DNA of 64,000 nt from contig NZ_JALGQH010000003.1 of assembly GCF_022810305.1 (NCBI RefSeq), forward strand, positions 124,001-188,000. The letters run 5' to 3'. The translations under genes and the position numbers were made by a program. Below the pieces are notes generated by a model that worked only from the letters and a program-made list of their open reading frames with translations, ran no database searches and was not told the origin of the DNA. Source of the DNA: Rhodococcus sp. ARC_M6 (lineage in GTDB: Bacteria > Actinomycetota > Actinomycetes > Mycobacteriales > Mycobacteriaceae). The number at the start of each line of letters is the position of its first letter. The stretch's first letter is position 1. Shown here piece after piece: positions 56,469-64,000 of this stretch.

Positions 56469-57116
56469 CTAGGAGACCTCGACGCTCGACTCTTCGCCAA
56501 GTACTCGGAACTCCGTGCCGGCGGGAGCCATGTCCGTGTAACGACCATAGAAAATGCCTGTCGCTTCGTCACGAATGATGCCCTGATGAATCGGCACCGC
56601 GACGCGAGGTGCCACCGCCCGGAGATAGTCGACGGCTTCCGAGATCTTGAGCCACGGAGCGGCCGCGGGAAGGGCAAGGACGTCGACGGTCTGTTCGGGG
56701 ACAAAAAGTGAATCACCGGGATGCATGAACTGGGCAGGATTGACTGCGTCGCCGAGCAGGAATGCGGTGTTGTCGATCATCGGGAGATCGGGGTGGATGA
56801 TCGCGTGCTCGCCGCCCGCTCCGGTCACCTCGACATTGCCGATGGTGAACGTGTCACCGGCCCCGACACCGTTCCACCGACCACTCAACTTGGCTGCCGT
56901 CTGCGGATCGCAGTACAACGCTGCATCGGGATTGGCGTCGACCAGAGCGGGGAGTCGCGCCGGGTCCGCATGGTCAGGATGCTGATGCGTCACCAGAATG
57001 GCGTCGAGGCCGGTGATGCCCTCGAAACCGTGGGAGAAGTTGCCCGGATCGAAGAGAATCTTCGATCCGTTCAATTCGACAAGTACACAGGAATGGCCAA
57101 AATGTGTCAGTCGCAT
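56469..57116 (-). CDS. MBL-fold metallo-hydrolase (UlaG/L-ascorbate-lactonase-like)
   Basis: A 215-residue metallo-beta-lactamase-fold enzyme: RLTHFGHSCVLVEL, ILFDPGNFSHG, the metal motif THQHPDHADP, and further ligands in GGEHAIIHP and PIHQG. This is the short UlaG-like group of broad hydrolases. ATG 57116 gives the family start; the long upstream frame runs antisense through purS. It is divergent from purS-purQ and convergent with the metzincin gene. The substrate is unknown. Confidence 0.9.
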   Translation of the reverse strand: MRLTHFGHSCVLVELNGSKILFDPGNFSHGFEGITGLDAILVTHQHPDHADPARLPALVDANPDAALYCDPQTAAKLSGRWNGVGAGDTFTIGNVEVTGAGGEHAIIHPDLPMIDNTAFLLGDAVNPAQFMHPGDSLFVPEQTVDVLALPAAAPWLKISEAVDYLRAVAPRVAVPIHQGIIRDEATGIFYGRYTDMAPAGTEFRVLGEESSVEVS

Positions 57117-57257
57117 GATTTCGAGTATGCGCCATTCACGGGTGGTCGGCGTCACCTCTCGACTCACTCGATGCGAAGCTTCCCGGCTTCGCCCGGTAAA
57201 CTCGTCACTACCCGGTGTTTCCCTCTGGGTTCGCGCACTAGTACCGAGGAGCAGCAC

Positions 57258-57497
57258 GTGGCCCGTGTCGTCGTCGAAGTCATGCCCAAGGCCGAGATTC
57301 TCGACCCCCAGGGACAGGCCATTGTCGGGGCACTGTCTCGCCTGGGCTTTGCAGGAGTATCCGATGTCCGTCAGGGCAAGCGGTTCGAGTTGGAAATCGA
57401 CGGTAGCGTCGAAGATGCCGAACTCGAGAAGATCGCCGAAGGCCTGCTGGCCAACACGGTGATCGAGGATTGGACCGTCAGGCGCGTCGAGGCATGA
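57258..57497 (+). CDS. purS: FGAM synthetase subunit PurS
   Basis: A 79-residue Pur[34 protein letters not shown] and a C-terminal [12 protein letters not shown]. PurS bridges PurL and PurQ in the three-part FGAM synthetase that converts FGAR to FGAM. GTG 57258 follows GAGGAG by six bases. Its stop overlaps the purQ ATG. purL is not in the window. Confidence 0.95.
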   Translation: MARVVVEVMPKAEILDPQGQAIVGALSRLGFAGVSDVRQGKRFELEIDGSVEDAELEKIAEGLLANTVIEDWTVRRVEA

Positions 57498-58171
57498 GCG
57501 CACGCATCGGAGTGATCACCTTTCCGGGCACACTCGACGACGTCGACGCTGCTCGAGCGGTGAATCTGGCCGGCGGTGAAGCCGTCGCACTCTGGCACGG
57601 CGATGCCGACCTCAAGGGTGTCGACGCAGTCATCGTCCCCGGCGGATTCTCCTACGGCGACTACCTTCGCTGTGGAGCCATCGCACGTTTCGCGCCTGCC
57701 ATGGGCAAGGTCGTCGAAGCTGCCAAGGGCGGTATGCCCGTCCTCGGTATCTGCAACGGTTTCCAGATCCTCTGCGAAGCAGGCTTGCTCCCCGGAGCGT
57801 TGACCCGCAACCAGGGTCTGCACTTCATCTGCCGCGACGAGTGGCTCACTGTGGAGTCCAACAACTCCGCATGGTCCTCGCGCTACGAAAAGGGTGCCCA
57901 GATCTTGGTTCCCCTCAAGTCGGGCGAAGGTCGCTTCCAGGCTCCCGAGAACGTTCTCGACGAACTCGAGGGTGAAGGCCGCGTCGTCTTCCGTTACTCG
58001 GAGGAGAACCCCAACGGTTCGCAGCGTCGTATCGCCGGCATTTCTTCCGCCAACGGTCGCGTCGTCGGACTCATGCCGCACCCCGAGCACGCAACCGAGG
58101 CCCTTACCGGCCCCAGTGACGACGGACTCGGACTGTTCTACTCGGCTTTGGACTCCATCGTCAACGCCTGA
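57494..58171 (+). CDS. purQ: FGAM synthetase glutaminase subunit PurQ
   Basis: A 225-residue class I glutamine amidotransferase: [35 protein letters not shown], nucleophile [10 protein letters not shown] (Cys near 88), and His-x-Glu in MPHPEHATE. It supplies ammonia to PurL in step four of purine synthesis. ATG 57494 overlaps the purS stop as ATGA. C-ending codons dominate, as in purB. A T-tailed terminator follows. Confidence 0.97.
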   Translation: MSARIGVITFPGTLDDVDAARAVNLAGGEAVALWHGDADLKGVDAVIVPGGFSYGDYLRCGAIARFAPAMGKVVEAAKGGMPVLGICNGFQILCEAGLLPGALTRNQGLHFICRDEWLTVESNNSAWSSRYEKGAQILVPLKSGEGRFQAPENVLDELEGEGRVVFRYSEENPNGSQRRIAGISSANGRVVGLMPHPEHATEALTGPSDDGLGLFYSALDSIVNA

Positions 58172-58184
58172 TTTCAGCTTTCAG

Positions 58185-58230
58185 CAGCGCCCATCGGCCG
58201 GTAACCCTGGTCGGTGGGCGCTGTTTCTTC
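58185..58230 (+). terminator. Rho-independent terminator of purSQ
   Basis: CAGCGCCCA (58185-58193) pairs with TGGGCGCTG (58215-58223), with further GGCC/GGTC pairing inside, followed by TTTCTTCTTCC. This is one of the few T-tailed terminators in the window. Confidence 0.88.
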
Positions 58231-58242
58231 TTCCACCCGTTC

Positions 58243-58295
58243 CGAGTGAACGTATCGCTCCCCTTGTTGAACAGGGGTAGCGATACGTTCACTCG
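58243..58295. terminator. Second, longer inverted repeat (bidirectional terminator)
   Basis: CGAGTGAACGTATCGCT-CCCCT (58243-58264) pairs with 58273-58295, 22 bp with one bulged A and an eight-base loop. It lies between purQ and the convergent kinase gene and has no T-tail. Confidence 0.75.
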
Positions 58296-58337
58296 ACGTC
58301 GGGGCACAGGGACTCGGACATCCGGGCAGAATTCAGT

Positions 58338-58377
58338 GCAGATCGAGGCAGATCGAGGCAGATCGAGCGCAGATCAG
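58338..58377 (+). repeat. Ten-base tandem direct repeat at the 3' end of the kinase gene
   Basis: GCAGATCGAG occurs three times head to tail (58338-58367), followed by the variant CGCAGATCAG (58368-58377). The last copy overlaps the stop of the minus-strand kinase gene, so slippage could alter its end. Confidence 0.85.
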
Positions 58378-59453
58378 GCACTGATCGGTAGGCGCAACTC
58401 CAGGATGGTACCCGTGCCGTCGCTGCCAACCCTCGCAGTCAATGTGCCACCATGTGCGACTGCGAGACTGCGGGCAATCGTCAACCCCAGCCCCGATCCG
58501 TCTGAGCTGTCGCCGCGATGGAACCTGTCGAAGACGGACTCGAGTTGATCTGCGGGAATTCCTTCACCGGTGTCGGTGACCGATACGGAAACATGGTCTG
58601 CCGATTCTTCGACAGTGACGCGGACGGTACCGCCACTTGGTGTGTGCCGCAGTGCATTTTCCAGCAGGTTGGCCAGAATCTGTTCGATTCGTTGACGGTC
58701 GACCTGCGAAGTGACCGTCGACGCGGGGACGTGGGTGGCCAGCGAAACCCCGCGATCCTCGAATCGCGGTGCGGCGGCAGCTGTTGCCGCGCAGACGATG
58801 TCGCTGAGATCCCCCGGCCGAATAATCAAGCCCAGGGCGTGCTCGTCGGCTGCGGAAACATCGGCCAAGTCATGGGCGAGGCGCCGCAATCTTTCGAGTT
58901 GATCGCGCATCACTGCCCACGATGCGACATCCGGTTCCATGATTCCATCCTCGATGCCGTCAACATATGCCGCTAAAGTTGATACAGGAGTGCGTAATTC
59001 GTGAGCAAGATCAGCCAGCAGGCGTTTGCGGACATTGTCGGAATGATCGAGCCGTTCGGCCATGTCGGAAAACGCAGACTCCAGTCGAGTGAAATCCGAG
59101 TCGACGTCGGACCTCTCGATCTGGACGTCGTAATCGCCTTCGGCGACACTCTGCGCAGCAATAGCAAGTCTGCTGATCGGCGCTGTGATTCGCCGAACCA
59201 CAATTGCCGCAGCGATACTCGCGCCGACGAGGGCAACCGCCACACCGCTCAGCAGTGCCATGAAAATGGTCTGACTGAAGGCTTCTTCGGTGTGCAGGCG
59301 GACGTTGTCGTCCTCGATTCCTGCCATGGCGAGGTGATTGTGGAACAGCGGCGCCCCGATGGCAATTGCCACGGCAGCGATCGTTATGCAGGATGCCAGC
59401 AGAACAACGATCTGGGCGACGAGCAACTTTCCACGGAGTCCGAGTCGCTTCAT
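58374..59453 (-). CDS. Sensor histidine kinase (BaeS-like)
   Basis: A 359-residue kinase: helix 1 (about 10-35), a short sensor loop (36-65), helix 2 (66-90), HAMP (RRITAPISRLAIAAQSVAEGDY), His box LLADLAHELRTPVSTLAAYVDG, N-box NLLENALRHTP, DTGEGIP and GSGLGLTIARSLA. The compact sensor and kinase wording resemble BaeS/CopS-like envelope sensors. ATG 59453 overlaps the regulator stop. The divergent DUF305 lipoprotein suggests a metal or envelope signal. Confidence 0.92.
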   Translation of the reverse strand: MKRLGLRGKLLVAQIVVLLASCITIAAVAIAIGAPLFHNHLAMAGIEDDNVRLHTEEAFSQTIFMALLSGVAVALVGASIAAAIVVRRITAPISRLAIAAQSVAEGDYDVQIERSDVDSDFTRLESAFSDMAERLDHSDNVRKRLLADLAHELRTPVSTLAAYVDGIEDGIMEPDVASWAVMRDQLERLRRLAHDLADVSAADEHALGLIIRPGDLSDIVCAATAAAAPRFEDRGVSLATHVPASTVTSQVDRQRIEQILANLLENALRHTPSGGTVRVTVEESADHVSVSVTDTGEGIPADQLESVFDRFHRGDSSDGSGLGLTIARSLAVAHGGTLTARVGSDGTGTILELRLPISA

Positions 59454-60172
59454 GACGCCCTCAGTGCGTAGCCGACGCTGCGGACGGTGCGGATGAATCG
59501 GGGGTCGCTTGCGTCGTCTCCGAGTTTGCGCCGCAGTGCTCGGATGTGGACGTCGACGATGTGCTGATCTCCGTACCATGACGAACCCCACACCGCAGCA
59601 ATGATGTCACTCCGGCTCAGCGCAGTGTCAGGTCTGGCAGCCAGCGCGGCCAGTAGTTCGAACTCGGTGGGGGTGAGGTCGACGAGTGATCCGTCGATGA
59701 GCACAGTGCGCGCGAGCACGTCGATGTCCAGGCCGGGTGGCGTCTGCAATGGTTCGGGCATCAGGCTCGACGCGCGAGGTCGGCGCAGAAGCGCCTTGAC
59801 GCGGGCGACGAGTTCGCGAGGTCCGAAAGGTTTGACCACATAATCGTCGGCTCCAGCAGCGAGACCCATCACTTTGTCGGACTCGTCGCCGCGGGCCGAG
59901 AGCATCAGAATGTACGCGTCGGAGAAGCTGCGGATTCGACGACACACTTCCATGCCGTCGAATCCTGGAAGCATCAGATCCAGGACGACGAGGGAAGGTT
60001 CAAATTCGTGCGCCGCGGCCACTGCGGAGGGTCCATCGAGGGCAATTCGAACTTGAAATCCTTCGCGGGCAAGATAATTGGCGACAACCTTCGCCAAAGC
60101 CGGTTCGTCTTCCACCACCAAGACGCGAGATGCTCCTTCGGTGTGCCGTGGCGGTACCGATTCCGGATTCAT
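59450..60172 (-). CDS. OmpR-family response regulator (BaeR-like)
   Basis: A 240-residue regulator: receiver with VEDEPALAKVVANYLAREGF, acceptor Asp in LVVLDLMLPGFDG, MLSARGDESDK and KPFGPRELVARVKALLRR, then a winged helix (LTPTEFELLAALAARPDTALSR ... VDVHIRALRRKLG). It is coupled to the kinase by ATGA. It is divergent from the DUF305 lipoprotein gene, a plausible target. Confidence 0.93.
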   Translation of the reverse strand: MNPESVPPRHTEGASRVLVVEDEPALAKVVANYLAREGFQVRIALDGPSAVAAAHEFEPSLVVLDLMLPGFDGMEVCRRIRSFSDAYILMLSARGDESDKVMGLAAGADDYVVKPFGPRELVARVKALLRRPRASSLMPEPLQTPPGLDIDVLARTVLIDGSLVDLTPTEFELLAALAARPDTALSRSDIIAAVWGSSWYGDQHIVDVHIRALRRKLGDDASDPRFIRTVRSVGYALRAS

Positions 60173-60336
60173 GAATTCAGGTTAGCCGAGGTGGGTGCGC
60201 ACGACAGGTGGTCTGGTCGGGACTATGAAGATTCGATGAAGGTGCATCGTTTCTGTCGATTATTTCGGGTTTTGCCTGACCGTCGTCGGTACTGTGGTGA
60301 CTGCCTACTTCGGACTGGAACGATGATCCGAAGTTG

Positions 60337-60366
60337 TTGCACAGTAATAAGTTTCGTATGTAGTTA
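60337..60366 (+). promoter_or_regulatory. Candidate promoter of the DUF305 gene
   Basis: TTGCAC (60337-60342) and TAGTTA (60361-60366) are 18 bases apart and about 20 bases upstream of the ribosome site GGGAGTG. They fit a housekeeping-type promoter; no operator dyad is obvious. Confidence 0.45.
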
Positions 60367-60387
60367 GATCTTTTTGGGAGTGGTGTC

Positions 60388-61026
60388 ATGTTCTCGGTCA
60401 AGCGTAGTGCTGTTCGGTTTGTTCCTGTGTTGGCGGCGGGAGCGCTGTTGATCGCCGGTTGTTCGGATGTCGGAGATTCTGCGTCCCCGACCTCCGTCGA
60501 GACATCTGTGTCGGCCGGGCAGTTCGCGATTCCGGCGGGCGTCAATGCGACAGATATCGAGTTCCTGGAAGGTATGTACCCGCACCATTCGCAGGCTCTT
60601 GATATGGCGAAAATGGTTGAGGGGCGTACTGATAACGCCGAGCTCATTGCGTTGGCCGCAAAGATTGAGGCTGCCCAGGGGCCCGAGATGGCGCAGATGA
60701 CGGAGACACTCACGAAGTGGGGCCGCCCCGATCCGTCGTCGATGTCGATGGACGGCATGGACCACTCGGGTCATGGCGTCGGGATGGCAGAGATGCAGGG
60801 CATGATGTCCGATGACGATATGACAGCCCTGACCAACGCAACGGATGCCGAGTTCGACAAGATGTGGTTGGCGATGATGATCGAACACCACACTGGAGCA
60901 ATCGCAATGTCGGAGACAGAGATCGCCGACGGTCTCGATCCGGCCGCCGAGAAGATGGCGGAGGAAATTATCGCTGGTCAGCAAGCGGAAATCACACAGA
61001 TGGAAGCGATGCTCGCAGCTAAATAG
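60388..61026 (+). CDS. DUF305 lipoprotein, His/Met-rich (possible copper-binding)
   Basis: A 212-residue lipoprotein: signal segment RFVPVLAAGALLIAGC (lipobox Cys near 25), then a DUF305 four-helix domain with two half motifs, MYPHHSQALDMAKMV and MMIEHHTGAIAMSETEI, both His-His with following Met residues. A Met/His loop (SMSMDGMDHSGHGVGMAEMQGMM, described by its Met/His spacing) lies between them. DUF305 proteins such as cyanobacterial CopM bind copper in the periplasm. Beside an OmpR-type pair, a copper-responsive role is a fair inference. Confidence 0.9.
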   Translation: MFSVKRSAVRFVPVLAAGALLIAGCSDVGDSASPTSVETSVSAGQFAIPAGVNATDIEFLEGMYPHHSQALDMAKMVEGRTDNAELIALAAKIEAAQGPEMAQMTETLTKWGRPDPSSMSMDGMDHSGHGVGMAEMQGMMSDDDMTALTNATDAEFDKMWLAMMIEHHTGAIAMSETEIADGLDPAAEKMAEEIIAGQQAEITQMEAMLAAK

Positions 61027-61103
61027 TCCTGCCGAGCTTGTCGGGGTATCCGAACAGGCACACGCTGTGCATCCATCCGTTGTCGCGGATCAGAGGAGGG
61101 TCC

Positions 61104-61394
61104 CTACGCGGCAGTCTTGAAAGGATCGTGTTCTGCGATCAGCTTGTCGAGACGCGCTTCGTCGACGCGAACACGAACAGTCGACGCCTCCTGCTGGTCG
61201 CGAATCACTTTTGCCAAGGTGAATGTGCTGGTGACCAGGAAGAGTAGGGACATTCCGAGGAATCCGCGCTGCCAGGCGTCGATGGGCAAGTATGCGATTC
61301 CGACGAGAGTGCCGACAAAACTGACGGCAAAAGCTATTCCGGCCTGCAAGAAGAACGCTGCCGTGGACTTCGAAGGTGCTGTCGGTGTGTTCAT
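61104..61394 (-). CDS. YiaA/YiaB-family inner membrane protein
   Basis: A 96-residue membrane protein with two helices (AAFFLQAGIAFAVSFVGTLVGI and GFLGMSLLFLVTSTFTLAKVI) separated by a short loop with LPIDAWQR, the YiaAB domain. The C-terminal charged tail (RDQQEAS ... DKLIAEHD) faces the cytoplasm. AGGTT precedes ATG 61394. Function unknown; members respond to general stress in enterobacteria. Confidence 0.87.
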   Translation of the reverse strand: MNTPTAPSKSTAAFFLQAGIAFAVSFVGTLVGIAYLPIDAWQRGFLGMSLLFLVTSTFTLAKVIRDQQEASTVRVRVDEARLDKLIAEHDPFKTAA

Positions 61395-61465
61395 AACCTG
61401 AAGTCTGGTGCGGGATCGCATCGTGCGGATGCGTAGTCATACTCGAGTACGCAAGGTACTTACCC

Positions 61466-61734
61466 GGCGGGAACGGTGTCTCGGACTATCCGTTCCCGAA
61501 CAGGGGTGGTGTTTGGTGCAAGATCTGCCGGCGCGGGGGTGGCACCGTTGTCGGGAATGACGTGTGGATCGGCGGGAACGTGAACGGTCATGCTTGGTGT
61601 ACGGCTTGGGCACAGATCCATGAATTGCCTGGTGGAACTGGTCGATCGAGAAGATTGTCGAACACCTTCGGGTGATCTGGGACGGCAGCGTTGCGGACCT
61701 TGCAGCGATCACGGCTGGGATGCTGCCGGAGTAG
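61466..61734 (+). pseudogene. Remnant of a xenobiotic (CatB/Vat-like) acetyltransferase
   Basis: One plus frame (61472 onward) reads NGVSDYPFPNRGGVW and then TVVGNDVWIGGNV, the hexapeptide-repeat acetyltransferase wording of CatB/Vat enzymes. A second frame from 61624 reads IAWWNWSIEKIVEHLRVI and LAAITAGMLPE to a TAG at 61734, the C-terminal helix of the same family. The left-handed beta-helix coils normally between these parts are missing, the frames differ, and no N-terminus is visible. It is a dead fragment of a chloramphenicol or streptogramin acetyltransferase. Confidence 0.75.
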
Positions 61735-61840
61735 GCCGTGCCGAGCGTGCCTTCTCCGCCAATTTGTGAACCAACCAGTCCTCTGTGAAATCGGGCAAAT
61801 ATAGACCCAAAGAACTTTTCAGACTAAAGTAACAAAACGC

Positions 61841-61870
61841 TTGCACTTTCTTTACAGATTTGGGTAACCT
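61841..61870 (+). promoter_or_regulatory. Candidate promoter upstream of small genes at 61985/62050
   Basis: TTGCAC (61841-61846) and TAACCT (61865-61870) are 18 bases apart in an AT-richer patch. The region 61735-61984 otherwise holds no supported gene. Confidence 0.4.
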
Positions 61871-61984
61871 GTAACTACCAGCCCGATGGTAAGCAGACCG
61901 AATGTGTACGGCACCCGGAGTTCGGCAGTATCAGGTGCAGTTGGTGTGCTGGCCTCGATCGTTATGACCGAGGAGGCTTGGTTG

Positions 61985-62083
61985 ATGAACGCTCTTCGAG
62001 TGAGGGCGATACAAATGTCACCGTTTGTGAAACCAATGGAGGTAGCACCATGGAGAGAATTCCCACGTCCTCTCGATCGATGA
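61985..62083 (+). CDS. Possible 32-residue leader ORF overlapping the next gene
   Basis: ATG 61985 is preceded by an excellent GAGGAGG (61970-61976) at eight bases and encodes MNALRVRAIQMSPFVKPMEV ending PLDR. It overlaps the start of the 143-residue gene at 62050 in another frame, so it could be a leader peptide coupling translation. No similarity is recognised; the ribosome site is the main evidence. Confidence 0.4.
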   Translation: MNALRVRAIQMSPFVKPMEVAPWREFPRPLDR

Positions 62084-62481
62084 GTTTCGAGAGCTTGAAT
62101 AGGCTGTCCGGCAATTGCATTCAATCATTCAGTAATGACGGTTTGGTTGAACGGCTCAATGTGATGTTTCGATCGGCGGCTGATTCGGGAGCTGTGCTGA
62201 ACCATCGGCAGTTGTCGACAGCACTGTTGTCTGTCGATTCTCGGAGGGACAAGGGAAACGGAATGCGGACGGAATCCGTTGCAGTCCAGCGGTACTGCAC
62301 TGCCTCGCCCGCAAATGTCGGACTCGAGTTGCTGACTGACGTAGATGGTTGTGACGACATCGAGTTGTCGGACCCGTGGACGATGAAGTTCATGCTTGCA
62401 GCCGAAGGACTTTCGGGCGAATCACTGGAACTGCTGTTTCAGGCCTGCGCTCATTTGATGCGATCAGAGCTCTCCGAATAG
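62050..62481 (+). CDS. Hypothetical protein, 143 residues
   Basis: ATG 62050 follows GGAGGT by six bases. The product starts MERIPTSSRSMSFESLNRLSG, has a central basic stretch (VDSRRDKGNGMRTESVAV) and an acidic C-terminal half (LLTDVDGCDDIELSDPW, then MKFMLAAEGLSGESLELLFQACAHLM). No membrane helix, signal or known motif is seen. It overlaps the 3' end of the convergent membrane protein gene by 31 bases. Confidence 0.6.
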   Translation: MERIPTSSRSMSFESLNRLSGNCIQSFSNDGLVERLNVMFRSAADSGAVLNHRQLSTALLSVDSRRDKGNGMRTESVAVQRYCTASPANVGLELLTDVDGCDDIELSDPWTMKFMLAAEGLSGESLELLFQACAHLMRSELSE

Positions 62482-63080
62482 GTGCGGCTGGCTCTGAAGC
62501 CTGATGCGAGAAGCGGCAATGACAGAAGTAATCCGATCGTGAAACCTATTGCCGTGAAACTGATCAGAGTCGGATCAAGATCAAAGTGCACGATTGTCGA
62601 GTCTGGATACGGGTCCGCCGGGTCGCGCGGTTCCGGCAGGGCGATGGAGTAGAACGTAGGCGGAAAGACTAGTCCGGCAACTGAAGCCGCCAGACCGTAG
62701 AGTCCGCCGAATCCCGAAAGTGCAAGCGCGAGAAACCATTTGTTTCCCTCGTGATGGCGGGTCGCTCGCCATCCGGTAGCGAAGCATAGCGTGGACACCA
62801 CAAGAGCGAGCGCCGTTCCGAGGGTCAAGAACCATCCCGTTGCCGGGAACCAGTGCGGGCCCCCGAAGTAGCTGTATCCATCGACAACCCACATGTATCC
62901 GGTCTTGCCATCTTCCATTGGCGGCGGTGGCGGAGGTTGGATACCGATGTGCTCGGTAAGCAGTGAAGACGTCGCAAAGCGCCAGCCCAGGACTCCAAGG
63001 CAGCTCAACAGTAGGCCGGCGACGGCGAATACCGCGACAAGTGGTTCTGCAGAACGGTCTTGCGCCGATCTCGGACTCAT
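62451..63080 (-). CDS. Hypothetical membrane protein with four helices
   Basis: A 209-residue protein: helix 1 (LVAVFAVAGLLLSCLGVLGW), an external loop with a run of seven prolines (GIQPPPPPPMEDG) and aromatic YMWVVDGYSYFGGPHWFP, then three helices (near 82-102, 118-138, 172-192). The last loop is acidic and Pro-rich. No family was recognised. ATG 63080 is preceded by no strong ribosome site. Conserved small membrane proteins of this shape are common in Rhodococcus. Confidence 0.7.
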   Translation of the reverse strand: MSPRSAQDRSAEPLVAVFAVAGLLLSCLGVLGWRFATSSLLTEHIGIQPPPPPPMEDGKTGYMWVVDGYSYFGGPHWFPATGWFLTLGTALALVVSTLCFATGWRATRHHEGNKWFLALALSGFGGLYGLAASVAGLVFPPTFYSIALPEPRDPADPYPDSTIVHFDLDPTLISFTAIGFTIGLLLSLPLLASGFRASRTYSESSDRIK

Positions 63081-63179
63081 TCGAAGATGGTCTCATCTCG
63101 GCCGCTCGCAGCGCCGGTAGATCGCAAGCAATGCTTCGAGCATCATGTTCGTGTCGGTGTCATGGTTTAGCGTGAGCCC

Positions 63180-63530
63180 ATGACACTGAATCTGGAAATG
63201 ATCACGTTCGACAGCCTCGACCCGGGTCCACTTGCGCGATGGTGGGCAGAGCAGCTGGGTGGCACCATCAAGGAGGAGAACGACGGCTTTTTCTACATCG
63301 TCGACGTCCCCGGTAGTGCCAATTTTGCATTCCAGAAGGTGCCGGATCCCACTGCCGGCAAAAATCGAATCCATCTGGATCTGTCCAGCGCCGATCTCGA
63401 CGCCGAAGTGACGCGCCTGATCGAAGCCGGAGCAACGGAACATCATCGCGAAAATATGGACGGCTTCCGCTGGGTGACTCTTGTCGATCCCGATGGCAAC
63501 CAGTTTTGTGTTTCCGGTGCCCACGGCTGA
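63180..63530 (+). CDS. VOC-superfamily (glyoxalase-like) protein
   Basis: A 116-residue single-repeat-pair VOC protein: [45 protein letters not shown] and [16 protein letters not shown]. The usual metal-binding His/Glu set is incomplete (DS, H and N positions), as in many glyoxalase-like resistance or dioxygenase relatives. Function is not predictable. It is followed by an aminopeptidase gene after 29 bases, the neighbourhood seen in mycobacteria. Confidence 0.85.
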   Translation: MTLNLEMITFDSLDPGPLARWWAEQLGGTIKEENDGFFYIVDVPGSANFAFQKVPDPTAGKNRIHLDLSSADLDAEVTRLIEAGATEHHRENMDGFRWVTLVDPDGNQFCVSGAHG

Positions 63531-63559
63531 GTAGAACGCGGTCGGGCATGATGAAGGGC

Positions 63560-64000
63560 ATGACTTCCTTGACCGGGGCCGATGCCCAAGGACTGTGCAG
63601 CTTCGTCGACTCGTCACCGTCTCCTTTCCATGTCTGTGCAACGGTCGCAGCTCAACTGGCCGACAGCGGATTTGTGGAACTGCAGGAAACTGCTGCGTGG
63701 CCGGCAAAGCCCGGGCGGTACTACCTGATTCGCGGTGGATCGCTCATTGCCTGGAGCACTGAAGGTGTCGACCCCGCCGCACCGTTCCGGATCGTCGGCG
63801 GTCACACCGACAGTCCGAACCTGCGTGTCAAGCAGCATCCTGACCTGACGTCGGCCGGTTGGCAGATGGTTGGTCTCGAACCGTATGGCGGTGCACTTCT
63901 GAATTCGTGGCTCGATCGCGACCTCGGGATCTCCGGCCGGTTGAGTGTGCGCGTGGGAAACACAGTGGAGCAGAAGCTGGTTCGGATCGACGACCCGATT
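63560..64000 (+). CDS. M18-family aminopeptidase, N-terminal part
   Basis: The gene runs out of the window after 147 codons. The visible part ([61 protein letters not shown] with the first metal His and Asp, and [22 protein letters not shown] region) is the M18 aspartyl/leucyl aminopeptidase family. These cytosolic zinc enzymes cut N-terminal acidic or neutral residues. ATG 63560 is given; in-frame ATGs at 63548 and 63551 are alternatives. Confidence 0.92.
   Translation, partial: MTSLTGADAQGLCSFVDSSPSPFHVCATVAAQLADSGFVELQETAAWPAKPGRYYLIRGGSLIAWSTEGVDPAAPFRIVGGHTDSPNLRVKQHPDLTSAGWQMVGLEPYGGALLNSWLDRDLGISGRLSVRVGNTVEQKLVRIDDPI

Overview
The window is a 64 kb stretch of an actinobacterial chromosome, most likely Rhodococcus of the erythropolis/qingshengii group. 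This rests on high GC with GC-rich third codon positions, frequent GTG/TTG starts, mycolata-type genes (PhoP/PhoR close to the M. tuberculosis pair, MmpL-type transporter, IdeR-type iron box, DUF222/HNH family, Tat-exported cholesterol oxidase) and a purD ... purB ... purC-protease II ... purS-purQ ... M18 aminopeptidase order that resembles mycobacterial genomes. The genus is inferred; nothing in the window proves the species.

Layout. 0-10.5 kb: a heterodimeric ABC exporter with complementary degenerate ATP sites, an alpha/beta hydrolase, a CsoR/CstR-like repressor with a DUF302 protein and an MMPL exporter that share ATACCC-N4-GGGTAT palindromes, a methyltransferase, an orphan MbtH and a ThrE exporter. 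10.5-13.2 kb: tRNA-Thr(TGT), a GAF-ANTAR regulator, a 36-residue hydrophobic peptide, a protein with twelve exact decapeptide repeats, and a guanidinium exporter (Gdx) under a guanidine-III riboswitch. 13.4-20.3 kb: PhoP-PhoR, a GBL-receptor-like TetR, a HIT protein, and a GT2-GtrA fusion plus GT39 glycosylation pair. 20.3-25.3 kb: a five-gene peptide/nickel-type ABC importer. 25.5-28.6 kb: purD and a TTG-initiated cholesterol oxidase.

28.6-37.4 kb is a patch of gene decay: a multiply frameshifted DUF222/HNH gene, a PAP2 gene running out of frame into a deleted DedA gene, a frameshifted response regulator convergent with its probable kinase, and a frameshifted COG4705 membrane protein. Inside it lies a GC-richer TetR + secreted lipase module with a perfect 26-bp operator palindrome. 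37.4-58.2 kb: aminotransferase, TetR, purB, a HIT protein, a NarL-type two-component system, a secreted tyrosine phosphatase, purC with oligopeptidase B, a DctS/DctR-like pair divergent from dctA with a CRP-type site, an iron module (IdeR box between a sucrase/ferredoxin-like protein and a siderophore-binding lipoprotein), glutathione peroxidase, a DUF2334 deacetylase, a secreted metzincin, an MBL hydrolase and purS-purQ. 58.3-64 kb: an OmpR-type two-component system divergent from a DUF305 lipoprotein, YiaA/B, a decayed xenobiotic acetyltransferase remnant, unknown small genes, a VOC protein and the start of an M18 aminopeptidase.

Functionally the window mixes purine synthesis, signal transduction (five kinase/regulator pairs plus orphan regulators), envelope glycosylation and small-molecule export. 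No phage, complete insertion sequence or CRISPR array was seen. The least ordinary items are the riboswitch-gdx unit, the CsoR/CstR-like regulon, the complementary ABC pair, the decapeptide-repeat protein beside a micropeptide, and the decay patch.
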